A model generated the notes under the pieces. It saw nothing but the letters and a program-made list of their open reading frames with translations, searched no databases and was not told where the DNA came from. Shown here one piece after another: positions 27,401 to 36,464 of a stretch of DNA of 64,000 bases; positions within the stretch are counted from its first letter, which is position 1, and each line of letters starts with the position of its first letter. The stretch is from positions 1,116,001 to 1,180,000 of the forward strand of contig OZ025264.1 of NCBI GenBank assembly GCA_964019135.1, read 5' to 3'. The stretch comes from Arenicola marina (taxonomy: Eukaryota > Annelida > Polychaeta > Arenicolidae). Position numbers and translations under genes: made by a program.

Positions 27401-29975
27401 AATATATAATATACTACATAACATAGATAGCAGGCTATACAATATATAATATACTACATAATATAGATAGCAGGCTATATAATATATAATATACTACATA
27501 ACATAGATAGCAGGCTATACAATATATAATATACTACATAATATAGATATCAGATAGCAGTGTATTGTTATTGCCTGTTCAAGTATTCATATGTCTGGAG
27601 TAATAATGTATAAAATATGAATGACATATATATATGAATGATATCATAAACTGCCTATTTGAAGCCACATACATATTAGAAGCCACACCCCAACTTTCAC
27701 CTCAAAACTGGATTGGCAGGCACCCAGAACCATTTCTGGAAAACTACATATTATAAGCTGCACCCAGACTTTGGCCTATGAATGATACCGTAAACTGCCC
27801 ATTTGAAGCTGCATACATATTAGAAGCCACACCCCAACTTTGGCCTCAAAACTAGATTGGCAGGCACCCAGAACCATTTCCGGAAAATTACATATTATAA
27901 GTAGTAGAATACAGTTGAAACAACACATTATGAAGTATGTGAATGTGTGAATGGTCTTCACTGTCGGCGGATGTTGATTACAATGATTTCATCTTAACCA
28001 TACTGCTATAATAAATGTCTCTGGCATTATTAGGTAGGGGCACAGAGTGGGCGACCGTGGCACTCCAAGCGGTGAGCATGTAGTCAGACAGAATAATGGC
28101 ACCATCTGAAGAATCCAGGCCTTGCTACCCATGGCTGAGAGGAAGCAATGCTTGAATTTATCTTTCCAGGCTAGTTGTAGTGCCATCTCTTTTGGAGATG
28201 CAACTAAGCTAATTGTAGCCTAGATATCACAACTGTTAATTCACTACCCTTCTTATGTCTATGGCTGTTTAACAGGATTCCCTAGATATTGTATGTGTAA
28301 AAATACCAATGAAAGTCCCACCAAGCAATGCCTTACACCTCCAGTGCTGCAGACTAAAAATAAGATATTACAGCTACAGACACGTAAGACAAGTTAACTG
28401 TCTTATGATATATGATTTATGATATACAAAGATCCATAAAGAGAACCAAGATTGATCAATTAGCTGGTTTAGTTGCAGGGATACCTACTGAAACTGGCAA
28501 TTAAGTAACTACCACTGAAGCTATTTCAGATATTTTACTATGGAAAAATGGCTGTAAGCATGAGCACCTTTAAAGATAATGTCATTAAATTAAATATATA
28601 AGTAAAGAAATAAGCTTTAAGTAAGCCTCTAAATCAAATTCCAAATGAACTATGGCCTACTATAATTCAGTTAAGACTGCATTGCATCCTTATACATGCC
28701 ATTATTAGGGCCCCTAAGGGGGGGTAGCCATGTCGCGTGTCGATTTTAAGAAAAGGTCCATGTAGTATGTTGATTTTAATAAATGGTCCATGTCGCGTGT
28801 CGATTTAAAAAAAAGTTCCATGTCGCTTATCGCTAAGTCTTATGTCGCATGTCAATTCTAAGACAACCCCAATATCGCGTTGTTGATTTTAAAAATCGCC
28901 ATGTCGCTGTGTCGAAAAAGCCCCTCTGGGGCCCTATTATTATACATAGACCACTTGGCAGACATTGGATATACTAAATTGGTAGATGCAGAATGGAGGC
29001 AAGTATGGGCTGGGCTCGCGTTAGCATTAGCCAATAGCCATTTGGCGAGAAAATTCGGGATTTGGCGATAAGAACTTCCTGGACACTCGCCAAAATGGCG
29101 AATATAAAATTTCAACTATAAATACATATTTATTCATGTTTTTTTCAACAAATGGAACCAGAAAATCCTCGAACAAATATTGGCTAATGTTTTTCCACGG
29201 AATCAGCCAAATTGGCTAATGAAAAAAATATCCTAGCGCGAGCCCAGATGGGGTGGGTATAGGGAGGGGGTCGATACACAGAAGGAGCGAGCCTACTTGT
29301 GAAATTGTATCACTGTTTGTACTCAGGATCAGTAAAGAAACAGTAGCAAAGCTAATGGAAAGGGATGTCTACGGAGTAGCTTTATGCACGTCCATAAATC
29401 ATCAGGGCCTAGGATGCCGTTAGGTAAGGGTTCCACCCGACCCAGCACTGTATATCAATGCCAATGGGGGGGGTACCCCTATAAACACATGGAGCAGCAT
29501 GTAAATACCCCCCCTGCGCCTGTGGCAGGGACAGATAGACTGCGTTATACTACTTCTGTATCTGTCGAATGATTATGGTCTGTGCAACTGAACTTAGTTT
29601 ACTTAGTTTCAGCTACTTTCAGTCACAGGCACCATCAACAGAGAGGGGCAAGAAACGGTAAGGAACAAGACTAAACTTCTTAAGTCAAGAGTAGGACCCT
29701 ACTAGCCCTGGTACATGCCTCTCTTACCACGAGAGGCCTACCAGGGCTATCTTGCCGTAAGCTGAGTAACGTCTTTTCAGGCTAGGCTAGGACCCTACTA
29801 GCCCCAGTTCTGTGGCTGTAGACGGGCCCTGTCAGATTTTTGCCCGTCCTACAGCCACAGAACTGGGGCTAGGACCCTACATGCCCTACCACCCCGCTGA
29901 TAGATTTACGGCGCCTGTGTTTTCTGTTACTTGTCCACGTTATTTTGACAATCTTACCTTTAACAAGGACGCCAT
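9407..29975 (-). CDS. ACADM: Medium-chain acyl-CoA dehydrogenase, mitochondrial (13 coding exons)
   Basis: FAD flavoprotein of the mitochondrial matrix. It catalyses the first step of fatty-acid beta-oxidation on C4-C12 acyl-CoAs and passes electrons to ETF. I joined 13 GT-AG exons in phase: 29975-29958, 27345-27252, 26799-26702, 26357-26288, 22427-22327, 22132-22052, 21119-20880, 20560-20489, 20216-20148, 18974-18879, 16297-16121, 14968-14897 and 9484-9407. They total 1266 nt, giving 421 residues plus a stop, equal in length to human ACADM. Seen: an Arg-rich presequence (1-25), TEPGAGSD (159-166), [19 protein letters not shown] (235-247), [20 protein letters not shown] (282-301, typical of MCAD rather than SCAD), [25 protein letters not shown], and catalytic Glu399 in [10 protein letters not shown]. 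No broken exon is seen. Introns are swollen by tandem arrays and transposons. Confidence 0.95.
9633..14673. repeat. 5.0-kb tandem array, 22-bp unit (last ACADM intron)
   Basis: About 230 copies of a unit close to TCTATCACTGTTACTGCGCATC. Recurrent variants are ATT for GTT, GCT for ACT, GTAT for GCAT and CCCAT for GCGCAT. A few copies are shortened by deletion (around 12165, 12700, 14190 and 14290). Because the unit is not a multiple of three and has no stop in any plus frame, it creates very long open frames that are not genes. In ACADM sense the strand has stops in every frame, as suits intron. Confidence 0.98.
14897..14968 (-). CDS. ACADM: ACADM exon 12
   Basis: Encodes residues 373-396, [20 protein letters not shown] then KIFQ. 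Acceptor TGTTATGCAG, donor CAG|GTACAG. Confidence 0.96.
14969..16120. other. ACADM intron 11, AT-rich
   Basis: No repeat, SINE or gene recognised in this AT-rich intron. Confidence 0.6.
16121..16297 (-). CDS. ACADM: ACADM exon 11
   Basis: Encodes residues 314-372, starting [20 protein letters not shown] and ending [15 protein letters not shown] (C-terminal helical domain). Acceptor TCGTTCGCAG, donor CAG|GTAAGT. The acceptor edge is tandemly repeated upstream (16288-16538). Confidence 0.96.
16288..16538. repeat. Minisatellite (about 77-83 bp) including the exon 11 splice edge
   Basis: Three units begin at 16288, 16367 and 16444, with a partial fourth at 16527. The unit contains the first bases of exon 11 plus its acceptor region (CGGCTTGGTGYTG on the plus strand). 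The first unit holds the real acceptor. The copy at 16444 still reads CCACAG|CATCAAGCC on the minus strand and could act as a decoy acceptor; the copy at 16367 has lost the AG. Confidence 0.8.
16539..18786 (-). mobile_element. Degraded gypsy relative of the 92-5006 element, in ACADM intron 10
   Basis: Starts with an LTR portion (16539 to about 16660, TGTTGTAGCCTGG) and continues with RNase H/RT-derived sequence (to about 17613). After an unrelated insertion it resumes with protease/gag-side sequence (18351-18786). It is colinear with the young element but has lost large parts, including most of gag and all of integrase. Many breaks; an old insertion. Confidence 0.9.
17614..18350. mobile_element. 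Insertion splitting the gypsy fossil, with a 100-bp palindrome
   Basis: Homology to the young gypsy element stops at about 17613 and resumes at about 18351. Near the left edge is an imperfect hairpin (about 17621-17720) running from GTTAAAGAAC to GTTCTTTAAC, with GTGCATTC/GAATGCAC inside it. Near the right edge TTCTTTAT...AATGCACA motifs recur (18170-18260). Probably a non-autonomous DNA element; the family is not recognised. Confidence 0.55.
18787..18850. repeat. GC-rich short tandem repeat
   Basis: Three degenerate copies of CAGAGGGCCGGGG between the gypsy fossil and the exon 10 donor. Confidence 0.7.
18879..18974 (-). CDS. ACADM: ACADM exon 10
   Basis: Encodes residues 282-313, [20 protein letters not shown] then [12 protein letters not shown]. 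Acceptor TCTCCGCCAG, donor CAG|GTCAGT. A gypsy fossil ends about 90 bp downstream of its donor. Confidence 0.96.
19053..19135. mobile_element. Diverged relative of the 6259-6367 MITE
   Basis: Shares GGGCGAAATATT...CATGCTA.TGTCCTATTC.AGGGC and GCCGTTTC.AACTT with the element at 6259-6367, at clearly lower identity. Confidence 0.6.
19528..19809 (-). pseudogene. LINE fragment, C-terminal end of the RT protein
   Basis: A minus-strand frame begins [19 protein letters not shown] and includes [19 protein letters not shown], then YCNYCLNQ and DELHFVTEC before a TGA. The pattern 'HKLPIE+GR...R.C..C....GDE.H....C' is the conserved tail of many non-LTR retrotransposon ORF2 proteins. It lies in ACADM intron 9 on the same strand. 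It has no start and no RT core, so it is a 5'-truncated remnant. Confidence 0.8.
20148..20216 (-). CDS. ACADM: ACADM exon 9
   Basis: Encodes residues 259-281, [20 protein letters not shown] then RPS. Acceptor TATATTGTAG, donor AGT|GTAAGC. Too short to stand out as an open frame; recognised by alignment to human [20 protein letters not shown]. Confidence 0.93.
20489..20560 (-). CDS. ACADM: ACADM exon 8
   Basis: Encodes residues 235-258, [20 protein letters not shown] then VPKE. Acceptor CTCCTCTGCAG, donor GAG|GTAGAG. Confidence 0.95.
20880..21119 (-). CDS. ACADM: ACADM exon 7 (FAD-site exon)
   Basis: Encodes residues 155-234. It begins [15 protein letters not shown] and ends GVTPGRK, covering the middle beta domain and the flavin-contacting WITNGG. 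Acceptor GTGTCCTAG, donor AAG|GTAGGT. It is distinctly GC-richer than its introns. Confidence 0.96.
21302..21894. mobile_element. Candidate MITE with AAAAAAGTAGGGA subrepeats
   Basis: The ends look inverted (GGCCTGTGATTGA at 21305 and the complement of TCATTCACAGTCC at about 21881-21893). The interior carries degenerate AAAAGTAGGG repeats on both sides (21330-21425, 21785-21885) around a 24-bp tandem repeat. The family is not named. Confidence 0.5.
21514..21616. repeat. 24-bp tandem repeat, four copies
   Basis: Four near-perfect copies of GATAACATGCATTGCGGTAC plus CACA. Confidence 0.9.
22052..22132 (-). CDS. ACADM: ACADM exon 6
   Basis: Encodes residues 128-154, [20 protein letters not shown] then VEEPLYC. 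Acceptor ATCCACCAG, donor TGC|GTGAGT, phase 0 at both ends. Confidence 0.93.
22327..22427 (-). CDS. ACADM: ACADM exon 5
   Basis: Encodes residues 94-127, [20 protein letters not shown] then [14 protein letters not shown]. Acceptor TTCGTTGCAG, donor GCT|GTGAGT. The intron between exons 4 and 5 carries the 41-bp array. Confidence 0.92.
22607..25640. repeat. 3.0-kb tandem array, 41-bp unit (ACADM intron 4)
   Basis: About 70 copies of a 41-bp unit (GATTGTGTGCCACGGTGTAA then CGACCGTAGCGTGGTAGGACC). The unit has nested inverted repeats, CCACG...CGTGG and ACGGT...ACCGT. A longer linker with GAGAAACGATTCATCATGAG interrupts the array at about 23511 and 23962. The right end (25390-25640) switches to a 57-bp composite unit with GAGAAACCATTCATGACA. 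Long minus-strand frames here are artefacts of the repeat. Confidence 0.98.
26020..26212 (-). mobile_element. tRNA-derived SINE
   Basis: The minus strand begins GCCTCCGTAGCTCAGTTGGT (A-box-like) and ends AAGTGGCCTAAAACCCCAAC. The same tail is found in the SINE at 40107-40292. The tRNA part is diverged and has no good B box. It lies in ACADM intron 4. Confidence 0.75.
26288..26357 (-). CDS. ACADM: ACADM exon 4
   Basis: Encodes residues 71-93 plus one base: [20 protein letters not shown] then EKY. Acceptor CTTTGTAG, donor TATG|GTAGGT. Aligns with human [20 protein letters not shown]. Confidence 0.9.
26507..26703. repeat. 63-bp minisatellite reaching the exon 3 donor
   Basis: TCCCCTGTCC recurs at 26514, 26577 and 26640, and its counterpart GCCCCTGTCC is at 26703, an exact 63-bp spacing. 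The last unit contains the exon 3 donor (GCG|GTACGTGG on the minus strand). The other copies read GATTTGTGG there and lack the GT. Confidence 0.85.
26702..26799 (-). CDS. ACADM: ACADM exon 3
   Basis: Encodes residues 38-70, [20 protein letters not shown] and [13 protein letters not shown], the start of the N-terminal helical domain. Acceptor CTCTCCGCAG; donor GCG|GTACGT. The donor is the last repeat copy of an adjoining 63-bp minisatellite. Confidence 0.92.
27252..27345 (-). CDS. ACADM: ACADM exon 2 (mitochondrial presequence)
   Basis: Acceptor TTTTTATGTAG, donor TTTG|GTAAGT. Encodes [31 protein letters not shown]. It is rich in Arg and Ser with no acidic residue before Asp28, as expected of a matrix-targeting peptide. 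Ends with one base of the Glu38 codon. Confidence 0.85.
27371..27545. repeat. 40-bp AT-rich tandem repeat
   Basis: About 4.5 copies of a unit containing ATAGATAGCAGGCTATAYAA and TATATAATATACTACATAAY, in ACADM intron 1. Confidence 0.9.
27645..27905. repeat. Tandem duplication, about 130 bp
   Basis: Two copies beginning ACTGCCYATTTGAAGC and ending ACTACATATTATAAG / ATTACATATTATAAG, about 90% alike. Both contain CATACATATTAGAAGCCACA. Confidence 0.8.
27906..28707. other. ACADM intron 1, no feature recognised
   Basis: AT-rich DNA with short open frames and no motif I can name. Confidence 0.5.
28708..28934 (-). mobile_element. MITE with GGGCCCC ends and TA target duplication
   Basis: Bounded by TA|GGGCCCCT...TGGGGCCC|TA. 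The interior has degenerate subrepeats of the type CATGTCGCGTGTCGATTTTAA. It is the complete relative, inverted, of the truncated copy at 7045-7215. Confidence 0.75.
29010..29247. mobile_element. MITE with CTGGGCTCGCG ends and 5-bp target duplication
   Basis: Terminal inverted repeats CTGGGCTCGCGTTAG / CTAGCGCGAGCCCAG, with a further ATTAGCCAAT / ATTGGCTAAT pair inside. Flanked by ATGGG at 29005-29009 and 29248-29252. About 238 bp; no coding capacity. Confidence 0.85.
29703..29749. repeat. Hairpin 1 of a pair
   Basis: TAGCCCTGGTACATGCCTCTC pairs with GAGAGGCCTACCAGGGCTA across a 7-base loop, with a small bulge. Preceded by TAGGACCCTAC. Confidence 0.8.
29799..29871. repeat. Hairpin 2 of a pair
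   Basis: TAGCCCCAGTTCTGTGGCTG continuing TAGACGGGC is mirrored by GCCCGTCCTA and CAGCCACAGAACTGGGGCTA, with a loop of about 14 bases. Flanked on both sides by GGACCCTAC. It sits about 90 bp downstream of the ACADM exon 1 donor, in intron 1. Confidence 0.85.
29958..29975 (-). CDS. ACADM: ACADM exon 1 (start, MASLLK)
   Basis: ATG in a strong context (AAGATGGCG), six codons, then donor AAG|GTAAGATT in phase 0, matching the phase-0 start of exon 2. Chosen because it brings the protein to exactly 421 residues and starts a basic presequence. The 14-kb-distant array and intervening MITEs do not affect it. Human exon 1 is similarly tiny. Confidence 0.8.
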
Positions 29976-30110
29976 CTTGAATGACCGTGCAGTCGGCTTT
30001 CAGGCGACTTTAACCGGGAGACTTTGGTCGCCGTTTCCACATTGGTATGCCTGCGTCCGGAGCCGTGGACTTGTGGGTCCACAACCTGTGAAACGTCGCA
30101 TACGACTAAA
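29976..30110 (-). promoter_or_regulatory. ACADM: Presumed ACADM 5' UTR and promoter
   Basis: Directly upstream of the ACADM ATG. GC-rich, with no TATA box seen. It contains a quasi-palindrome GTGGACTTGTGGGTCCAC (30064-30081) within a block that reappears inverted at about 50900-50945. The promoter is therefore squeezed between the start codon and the satellite arm. Function inferred from position only. Confidence 0.45.
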
Positions 30111-30149
30111 AATAGACTAATTAAAGAAAACAGCAATGTATGCCACGAA

Positions 30150-33100
30150 TCACACAAGCCCACACCACAACGGGCTCCGGGCTGTAGTTTCTTTATTAAT
30201 TCACATATTATATCAAATGAGGTGTCAGACTAAAGGTCTACATCCCGACAAGACCAGTACATGTTTTAAAATATAAGGAGACATCATTTACATGGCTAAA
30301 TTAGTTGGCGAAGTGGGTCCCTGTCGGGCACTGGCCTGAAATATACGGCCCCAAGCCCACGCCGTGACGCTCAGCTAAGGCTTGTGGTCCCAATGTCCAC
30401 AACGGGCTCCGGGCTGTGGTTTCTTTATTAATTCACATATTATATCAAATGAGGTGTCAGACTAAAGGTCTACATCCCGACAAGACCAGTACATCTTTTA
30501 AAATATAAGGAGACATCATTTACATGGCTAAATTAGTTGGCGAAGTGGGTCCCTGTCGGGCACTGGCCTGAAATATACGGTATCTAGTCAACTCGACCCA
30601 AAACCAACTCGACCCACGACATGCTCGACCCATCACCGTTCCAAGCCCACGCAGTGACACTCATTTTAGGCTTGTGGATCCAATGTCCACAACGGGCTCC
30701 GGGCTGTAGTTTCGTTATTAATTCACATATTATATCAAATGAGGTGTCAGACGAAAGGTCTACATCCCGACAAGACCAGTACATCTTTTAAAATATAAGG
30801 AGACATCATTTACATGGCTAAATTACATGGCGAAGTGGGTCCCTGTCGGGCACTGGCCTGAAATATACGGCCCCAAGCCCACGCCGTGACGCTTAGCTAA
30901 GCCTTGTGGACCCAATGTCCACAATGGGCTCCGGGCTGTAGTTTCGTTATTAATTCACATATTATATCAAATGAGGTGTCAGACGAAAGGTCTACATCCC
31001 GACAAGACCAGTACATCTTTTAAAATATAAGGAGACATCATTTACATGGCTAAATTACATGGCGAAGTGGGTCCCTGTCGGGCACTGGCCTGAAATATAC
31101 GGCCCCAAGCCCATGCCGTGACGCTCAGCTAAGGCTTGTGGCCCCAATGTCCACAACGGGCTCCGGGCTGTGGTTTCTTTATTAATTCACATATTATATC
31201 AAATGAGGTGTCAGACTAAAGGTCTACATCCCGACAAGACCAGTACATCTTTTAAAATATAAGGAGACATCATTTACATGGATAAATTAGTTGGCGAAGT
31301 GGGTCCCTGTCGGGCACTGGCCTGAAATATACGGCCCCAAGCCCATGCCGTGACGCTCAGCTAAGGCTTGTGGACCCAATGTCCACAACGGGCTCCGGGC
31401 TGTGGTTTCTTTATTAATTCACATATTATATCAAATGACGTGTCAGACTAAAGGTCTACATCCCGACAAGACCAGTACATCTTTTAAAATATAAGGAGAC
31501 ATCATTTACATGGCTAAATTAGTTGGCGAAGTGGGTCCCTGTCGGGCACTGGCCTGAAATATACGGCCCCAAGCCCATGCCGTGACGCTCAGCTAAGGCT
31601 TGTGGACCCAATGTCCACAACGGGCTCCGGGCTGTGGTTTCTTTATTAATTCACATATTATATCAAATGAGGTGTCAGACTAAAGGTCTACATCCCGACA
31701 AGACCAGTACATCTTTTAAAATATAAGGAGACATCATTTACATGGATAAATTAGTTGGCGAAGTGGGTCCCTGTCGGGCACTGGCCTGAAATATACGGCC
31801 CCAAGCCCATGCCGTGACGCTCAGCTAAGGCTTGTGGACCCAATGTCCACAACGGGCTCCGGGCTGTGGTTTCTTTATTAATTCACATATTATATCAAAT
31901 GAGGTGTCAGACGAAAGGTCTACATCCCGACAAGACCAGTACATGTTTTAAAATATAAGGAGACATCATTTACATGGCTAAATTAGTTGGCGAAGTGGGT
32001 CCCTGTCGGGCACTGGCCTGAAATATACGGTATCTAGTCAACTCGACCCAAAACCAACTCGACCCACGACATGCTCGACCCATCACCGTTCCAAGCCCAC
32101 GCAGTGACACTCATTTTAGGCTTGTGGATCCAATGTCCACAACGGGCTCCGGGCTGTAGTTTCGTTATTAATTCACATATTATATCAAATGAGGTGTCAG
32201 ACGAAAGGTCTACATCCCGACAAGACCAGTACATCTTTTAAAATATAAGGAGACATCGTTTACATGGCTAAATTACATGGCGAAGTGGGGTCCCTGTCGG
32301 GCACTGGCCTGAAATATACGGCCCCAAGCCCACGCCGTGACGCTCAGCTAAGGCTTGTGGACCCAATGTCCACAACGGGCTCCGGGCTGTAGTTTCGTTA
32401 TTAATTCACATATTATATCAAATGAGGTGTCAGACGAAAGGTCTACATCCCGACAAGACCAGTACATGTTTTAAAATATAAGGAGACATCATTTACATGG
32501 CTAAATTACATGGCGAAGTGGGTCCCTGTCGGGCACTGGCCTGAAATATACGGCCCCAAGCCCATGCCGTGACGCTCAGCTAAGGCTTGTGGACCCCATG
32601 TCCACAACGGGCTCCGGGCTGTGGTTTCTTTATTAATTCACATATTATATCAAATGAGGTGTCAGATTAAAGGTCTACATCCCGACAAGACCAGTACATC
32701 TTTTAAAATATAAGGAGACATCATTTACATGGATAAATTAGTTGGCGAAGTGGGTCCCTGTCGGGCACTGGCCTGAAATATACGGCCCCAAGCCCATGCC
32801 GTGACGCTCAGCTAAGGCTTGTGGACCCAATGTCCACAACGGGCTCCGGGCTGTGGTTTCTTTATTAATTCACATATTATATCAAATGAGGTGTCAGACT
32901 AAAGGTCTACATCCCGACAAGACCAGTACATCTTTTAAAATATAAGGAGACATCATTTACATGGCTAAATTACATGGCGAAGTGGGTCCCTGTCGGGCAC
33001 TGGCCTGAAATATACGGCCCCAAGCCCACGCCGTGACGCTTAGCTAAGCCTTGTGGACCCAATGTCCACAATGGGCTCCGGGCTGTAGTTTCGTTATTAA

Positions 33101-36020
33101 TTCACATATTATATCAAATGAGGTGTCAGACGAAAGGTCTACATCCCGACAAGACCAGTACATCTTTTAAAATATAAGGAGACATCATTTACATGGCTAA
33201 ATTACATGGCGAAGTGGGTCCCTGTCGGGCACTGGCCTGAAATATACGGCCCCAAGCCCATGCCGTGACGCTCAGCTAAGGCTTGTGGCCCCAATGTCCA
33301 CAACGGGCTCCGGGCTGTGGTTTCTTTATTAATTCACATATTATATCAAATGAGGTGTCAGACTAAAGGTCTACATCCCGACAAGACCAGTACATCTTTT
33401 AAAATATAAGGAGACATCATTTACATGGATAAATTAGTTGGCGAAGTGGGTCCCTGTCGGGCACTGGCCTGAAATATACGGCCCCAAGCCCATGCCGTGA
33501 CGCTCAGCTAAGGCTTGTGGACCCAATGTCCACAACGGGCTCCGGGCTGTGGTTTCTTTATTAATTCACATATTATATCAAATGACGTGTCAGACTAAAG
33601 GTCTACATCCCGACAAGACCAGTACATCTTTTAAAATATAAGGAGACATCATTTACATGGCTAAATTAGTTGGCGAAGTGGGTCCCTGTCGGGCACTGGC
33701 CTGAAATATACGGCCCCAAGCCCATGCCGTGACGCTCAGCTAAGGCTTGTGGACCCAATGTCCACAACGGGCTCCGGGCTGTGGTTTCTTTATTAATTCA
33801 CATATTATATCAAATGAGGTGTCAGACTAAAGGTCTACATCCCGACAAGACCAGTACATCTTTTAAAATATAAGGAGACATCATTTACATGGATAAATTA
33901 GTTGGCGAACTGGGTCCCTGTCGGGCACTGGCCTGAAATATACGGCCCCAAGCCCATGCCGTGACGCTCAGCTAAGGCTTGTGGACCCAATGTCCACAAC
34001 GGGCTCCGGGCTGTGGTTTCTTTATTAATTCACATATTATATCAAATGAGGTGTCAGACGAAAGGTCTACATCCCGACAAGACCAGTACATGTTTTAAAA
34101 TATAAGGAGACATCATTTACATGGCTAAATTAGTTGGCGAAGTGGGTCCCTGTCGGGCACTGGCCTGAAATATACGGTATCTAGTCAACTCGACCCAAAA
34201 CCAACTCGACCCACGACATGCTCGACCCATCACCGTTCCAAGCCCACGCAGTGACACTCATTTTAGGCTTGTGGATCCAATGTCCACAACGGGCTCCGGG
34301 CTGTAGTTTCGTTATTAATTCACATATTATATCAAATGAGGTGTCAGACGAAAGGTCTACATCCCGACAAGACCAGTACATCTTTTAAAATATAAGGAGA
34401 CATCATTTACATGGCTAAATTACATGGCGAAGTGGGTCCTTGTCGGGCACTGGCCTGAAATATACGGCCCCAAGCCCACGCCGTGACGCTCAGCTAAGGC
34501 TTGTGGACCCAATGTCCACAACGGGCTCCGGGCTGTAGTTTCGTTATTAATTCACATATTATATCAAATGAGGTGTCAGACGAAAGGTCTACATCCCGAC
34601 AAGACCAGTACATGTTTTAAAATATAAGGAGACATCATTTACATGGCTAAATTACATGGCGAAGTGGGTCCCTGTCGGGCACTGGCCTGAAATATACGGC
34701 CCCAAGCCCATGCCGTGACGCTCAGCTAAGGCTTGTGGACCCCATGTCCACATGGGCTCCGGGCTGTGGTTTCTTTATTAATTCACATATTATATCAAAT
34801 GAGGTGTCAGACTAAAGGTCTACATCCCGACAAGACCAGTACATCTTTTAAAATATAAGGAGACATCATTTACATGGATAAATTAGTTGGCGAAGTGGGT
34901 CCCTGTCGGGCACTGGCCTGAAATATACGGCCCCAAGCCCATGCCGTGACGCTCAGCTAAGGCTTGTGGACCCAATGTCCACAACGGGCTCCGGGCTGTG
35001 GTTTCTTTATTAATTCACATATTATATCAAATGAGGTGTCAGACTAAAGGTCTACATCCCGACAAGACCAGTACATCTTTTAAAATATAAGGAGACATCA
35101 TTTACATGGCTAAATTAGTTGGCGAAGTGGGTCCCTGTCGGGCACTGGCCTGAAATATACGGTATCTAGTCAACTCGACCCAAAACCAACTCGACCCACG
35201 ACATGCTCGACCCATCACCGTTCCAAGCCCACGCAGTGACACTCATTTTAGACTTGTGGACCCAATGTCCACAACGGGCTCCGGGCTGGGATTTCTTTAT
35301 TAATTCACATATTATATCAAATGAGGTGTCAGACGAAAGGTCTACATCCCGACAAGACCAGTACATCTTTTAAAATATAAGGAGACATCATTTACATGGC
35401 TAAATTAGTTGGCGAAGTGGGTCCCTGTCGGGCACAGGCCTGAAATATACGGCCCCAAGCCCACGCCGTGACGCTCAGCTAAGGCTTGTGGACCCAATGT
35501 CCACAACGGGCTCCGGGCTGTGGTTTCTTTATTAATTCACATATTGTATCAAATGAGGTGTCAGACGAAAGGTCTACATCCCGACAAGACCAGTACATCT
35601 TTTAAAATATAAGGAGACATCATTTACATGCCAGATTAGTTGGAGAAATGGGGCCCTGTCGGGCGCTGGCCTGAAATATACGGTATCTAGTCAACTCGAC
35701 CCAAAACCAACTCGACCCACGACATGCTCGACCCATCACCGTTCCAAGCCCACGCAGTGACACTCAGTTTAGGCTTGTGGACCCAATGTCCACAACGGGC
35801 TCCGGGCTGTGGTTTCTTTATTAATTCACATATTATATCACATGAGGTGTCATACGAAAGGTCTACGTACCGACAAGAGAGTTACATCTTTAAAGACATA
35901 AGGAGACATCGTTTACATGGCCAAATTAGTTCGCGAAGTGGGTCCCTGTCGGGCACTGGCCTGAAATATACGGCCCCAAGCCCACGTCGTGATACTCAGC
36001 TCAGGCTTGTGGACCCAATG
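30150..36020 (+). repeat. Left-arm satellite array, units of about 232 and 290 bp
   Basis: About 25 units marked by CCACAACGGGCTCCGGGCTG. Most are 231-232 bp. Five (near 30584, 32034, 34181, 35166 and 35690) are about 290 bp because of an extra roughly 58-bp cassette with three CTCGACCCA motifs. Each unit has a perfect hairpin TTGTGGAC-CCAAT-GTCCACAA. The 66-codon frames on the minus strand recur only because the unit does. The inverted counterpart is 47270-50760. Confidence 0.97.
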
Positions 36021-36021
36021 T

Positions 36022-36165
36022 CCACAACGGGCACACTAGTATGCCATGTCTTCCTAAAGATACCCAATCGCACACACTAGTATGCCATGTCTTCTTAAAG
36101 ATACCCATAAGCACACACTAGTATGTAATGTCTTCATAAAGTTAGCCATACGCACATATTAGTAT
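36022..36165. repeat. About 52-bp tandem repeat
   Basis: Three to four copies of CACACTAGTATGCCATGTCT followed by TCYTAAAGATACCCATA. Related motifs recur at 36720-36890. Confidence 0.8.
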
Positions 36166-36464
36166 GCCAGTTTGTTCTACTAGGCCAGCCAAATCAGGCG
36201 GTGCGTGGTGCGAATCCCGCCTGTGAATATTTCAATGTGTGTGTTTAGTATAATACGTTCCTATGCGTTTCTTCGAAAACACTATGGCGTCATGCAGAAG
36301 AGCCAGCCATATCTCCTCTTTTCCATCCAGTACTCAAATTCCTTTTAAAGGTTGCCATATACACATTTAGGATGACATCTGTCCGACGGTGAGACTAGAT
36401 TTCAGCTTTGTTTTGGTTTAAGTTCTAAGGTGTGTTTTGCGGCGTTTGCGCTTAATTATGAGAG

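Noticed and set aside
30584-35366. Recurring 66-codon frame MYWSCRDVDLSSDTSF
   Set aside because: Appears only in the longer satellite units and depends on the cassette. No splice or start context supports coding.
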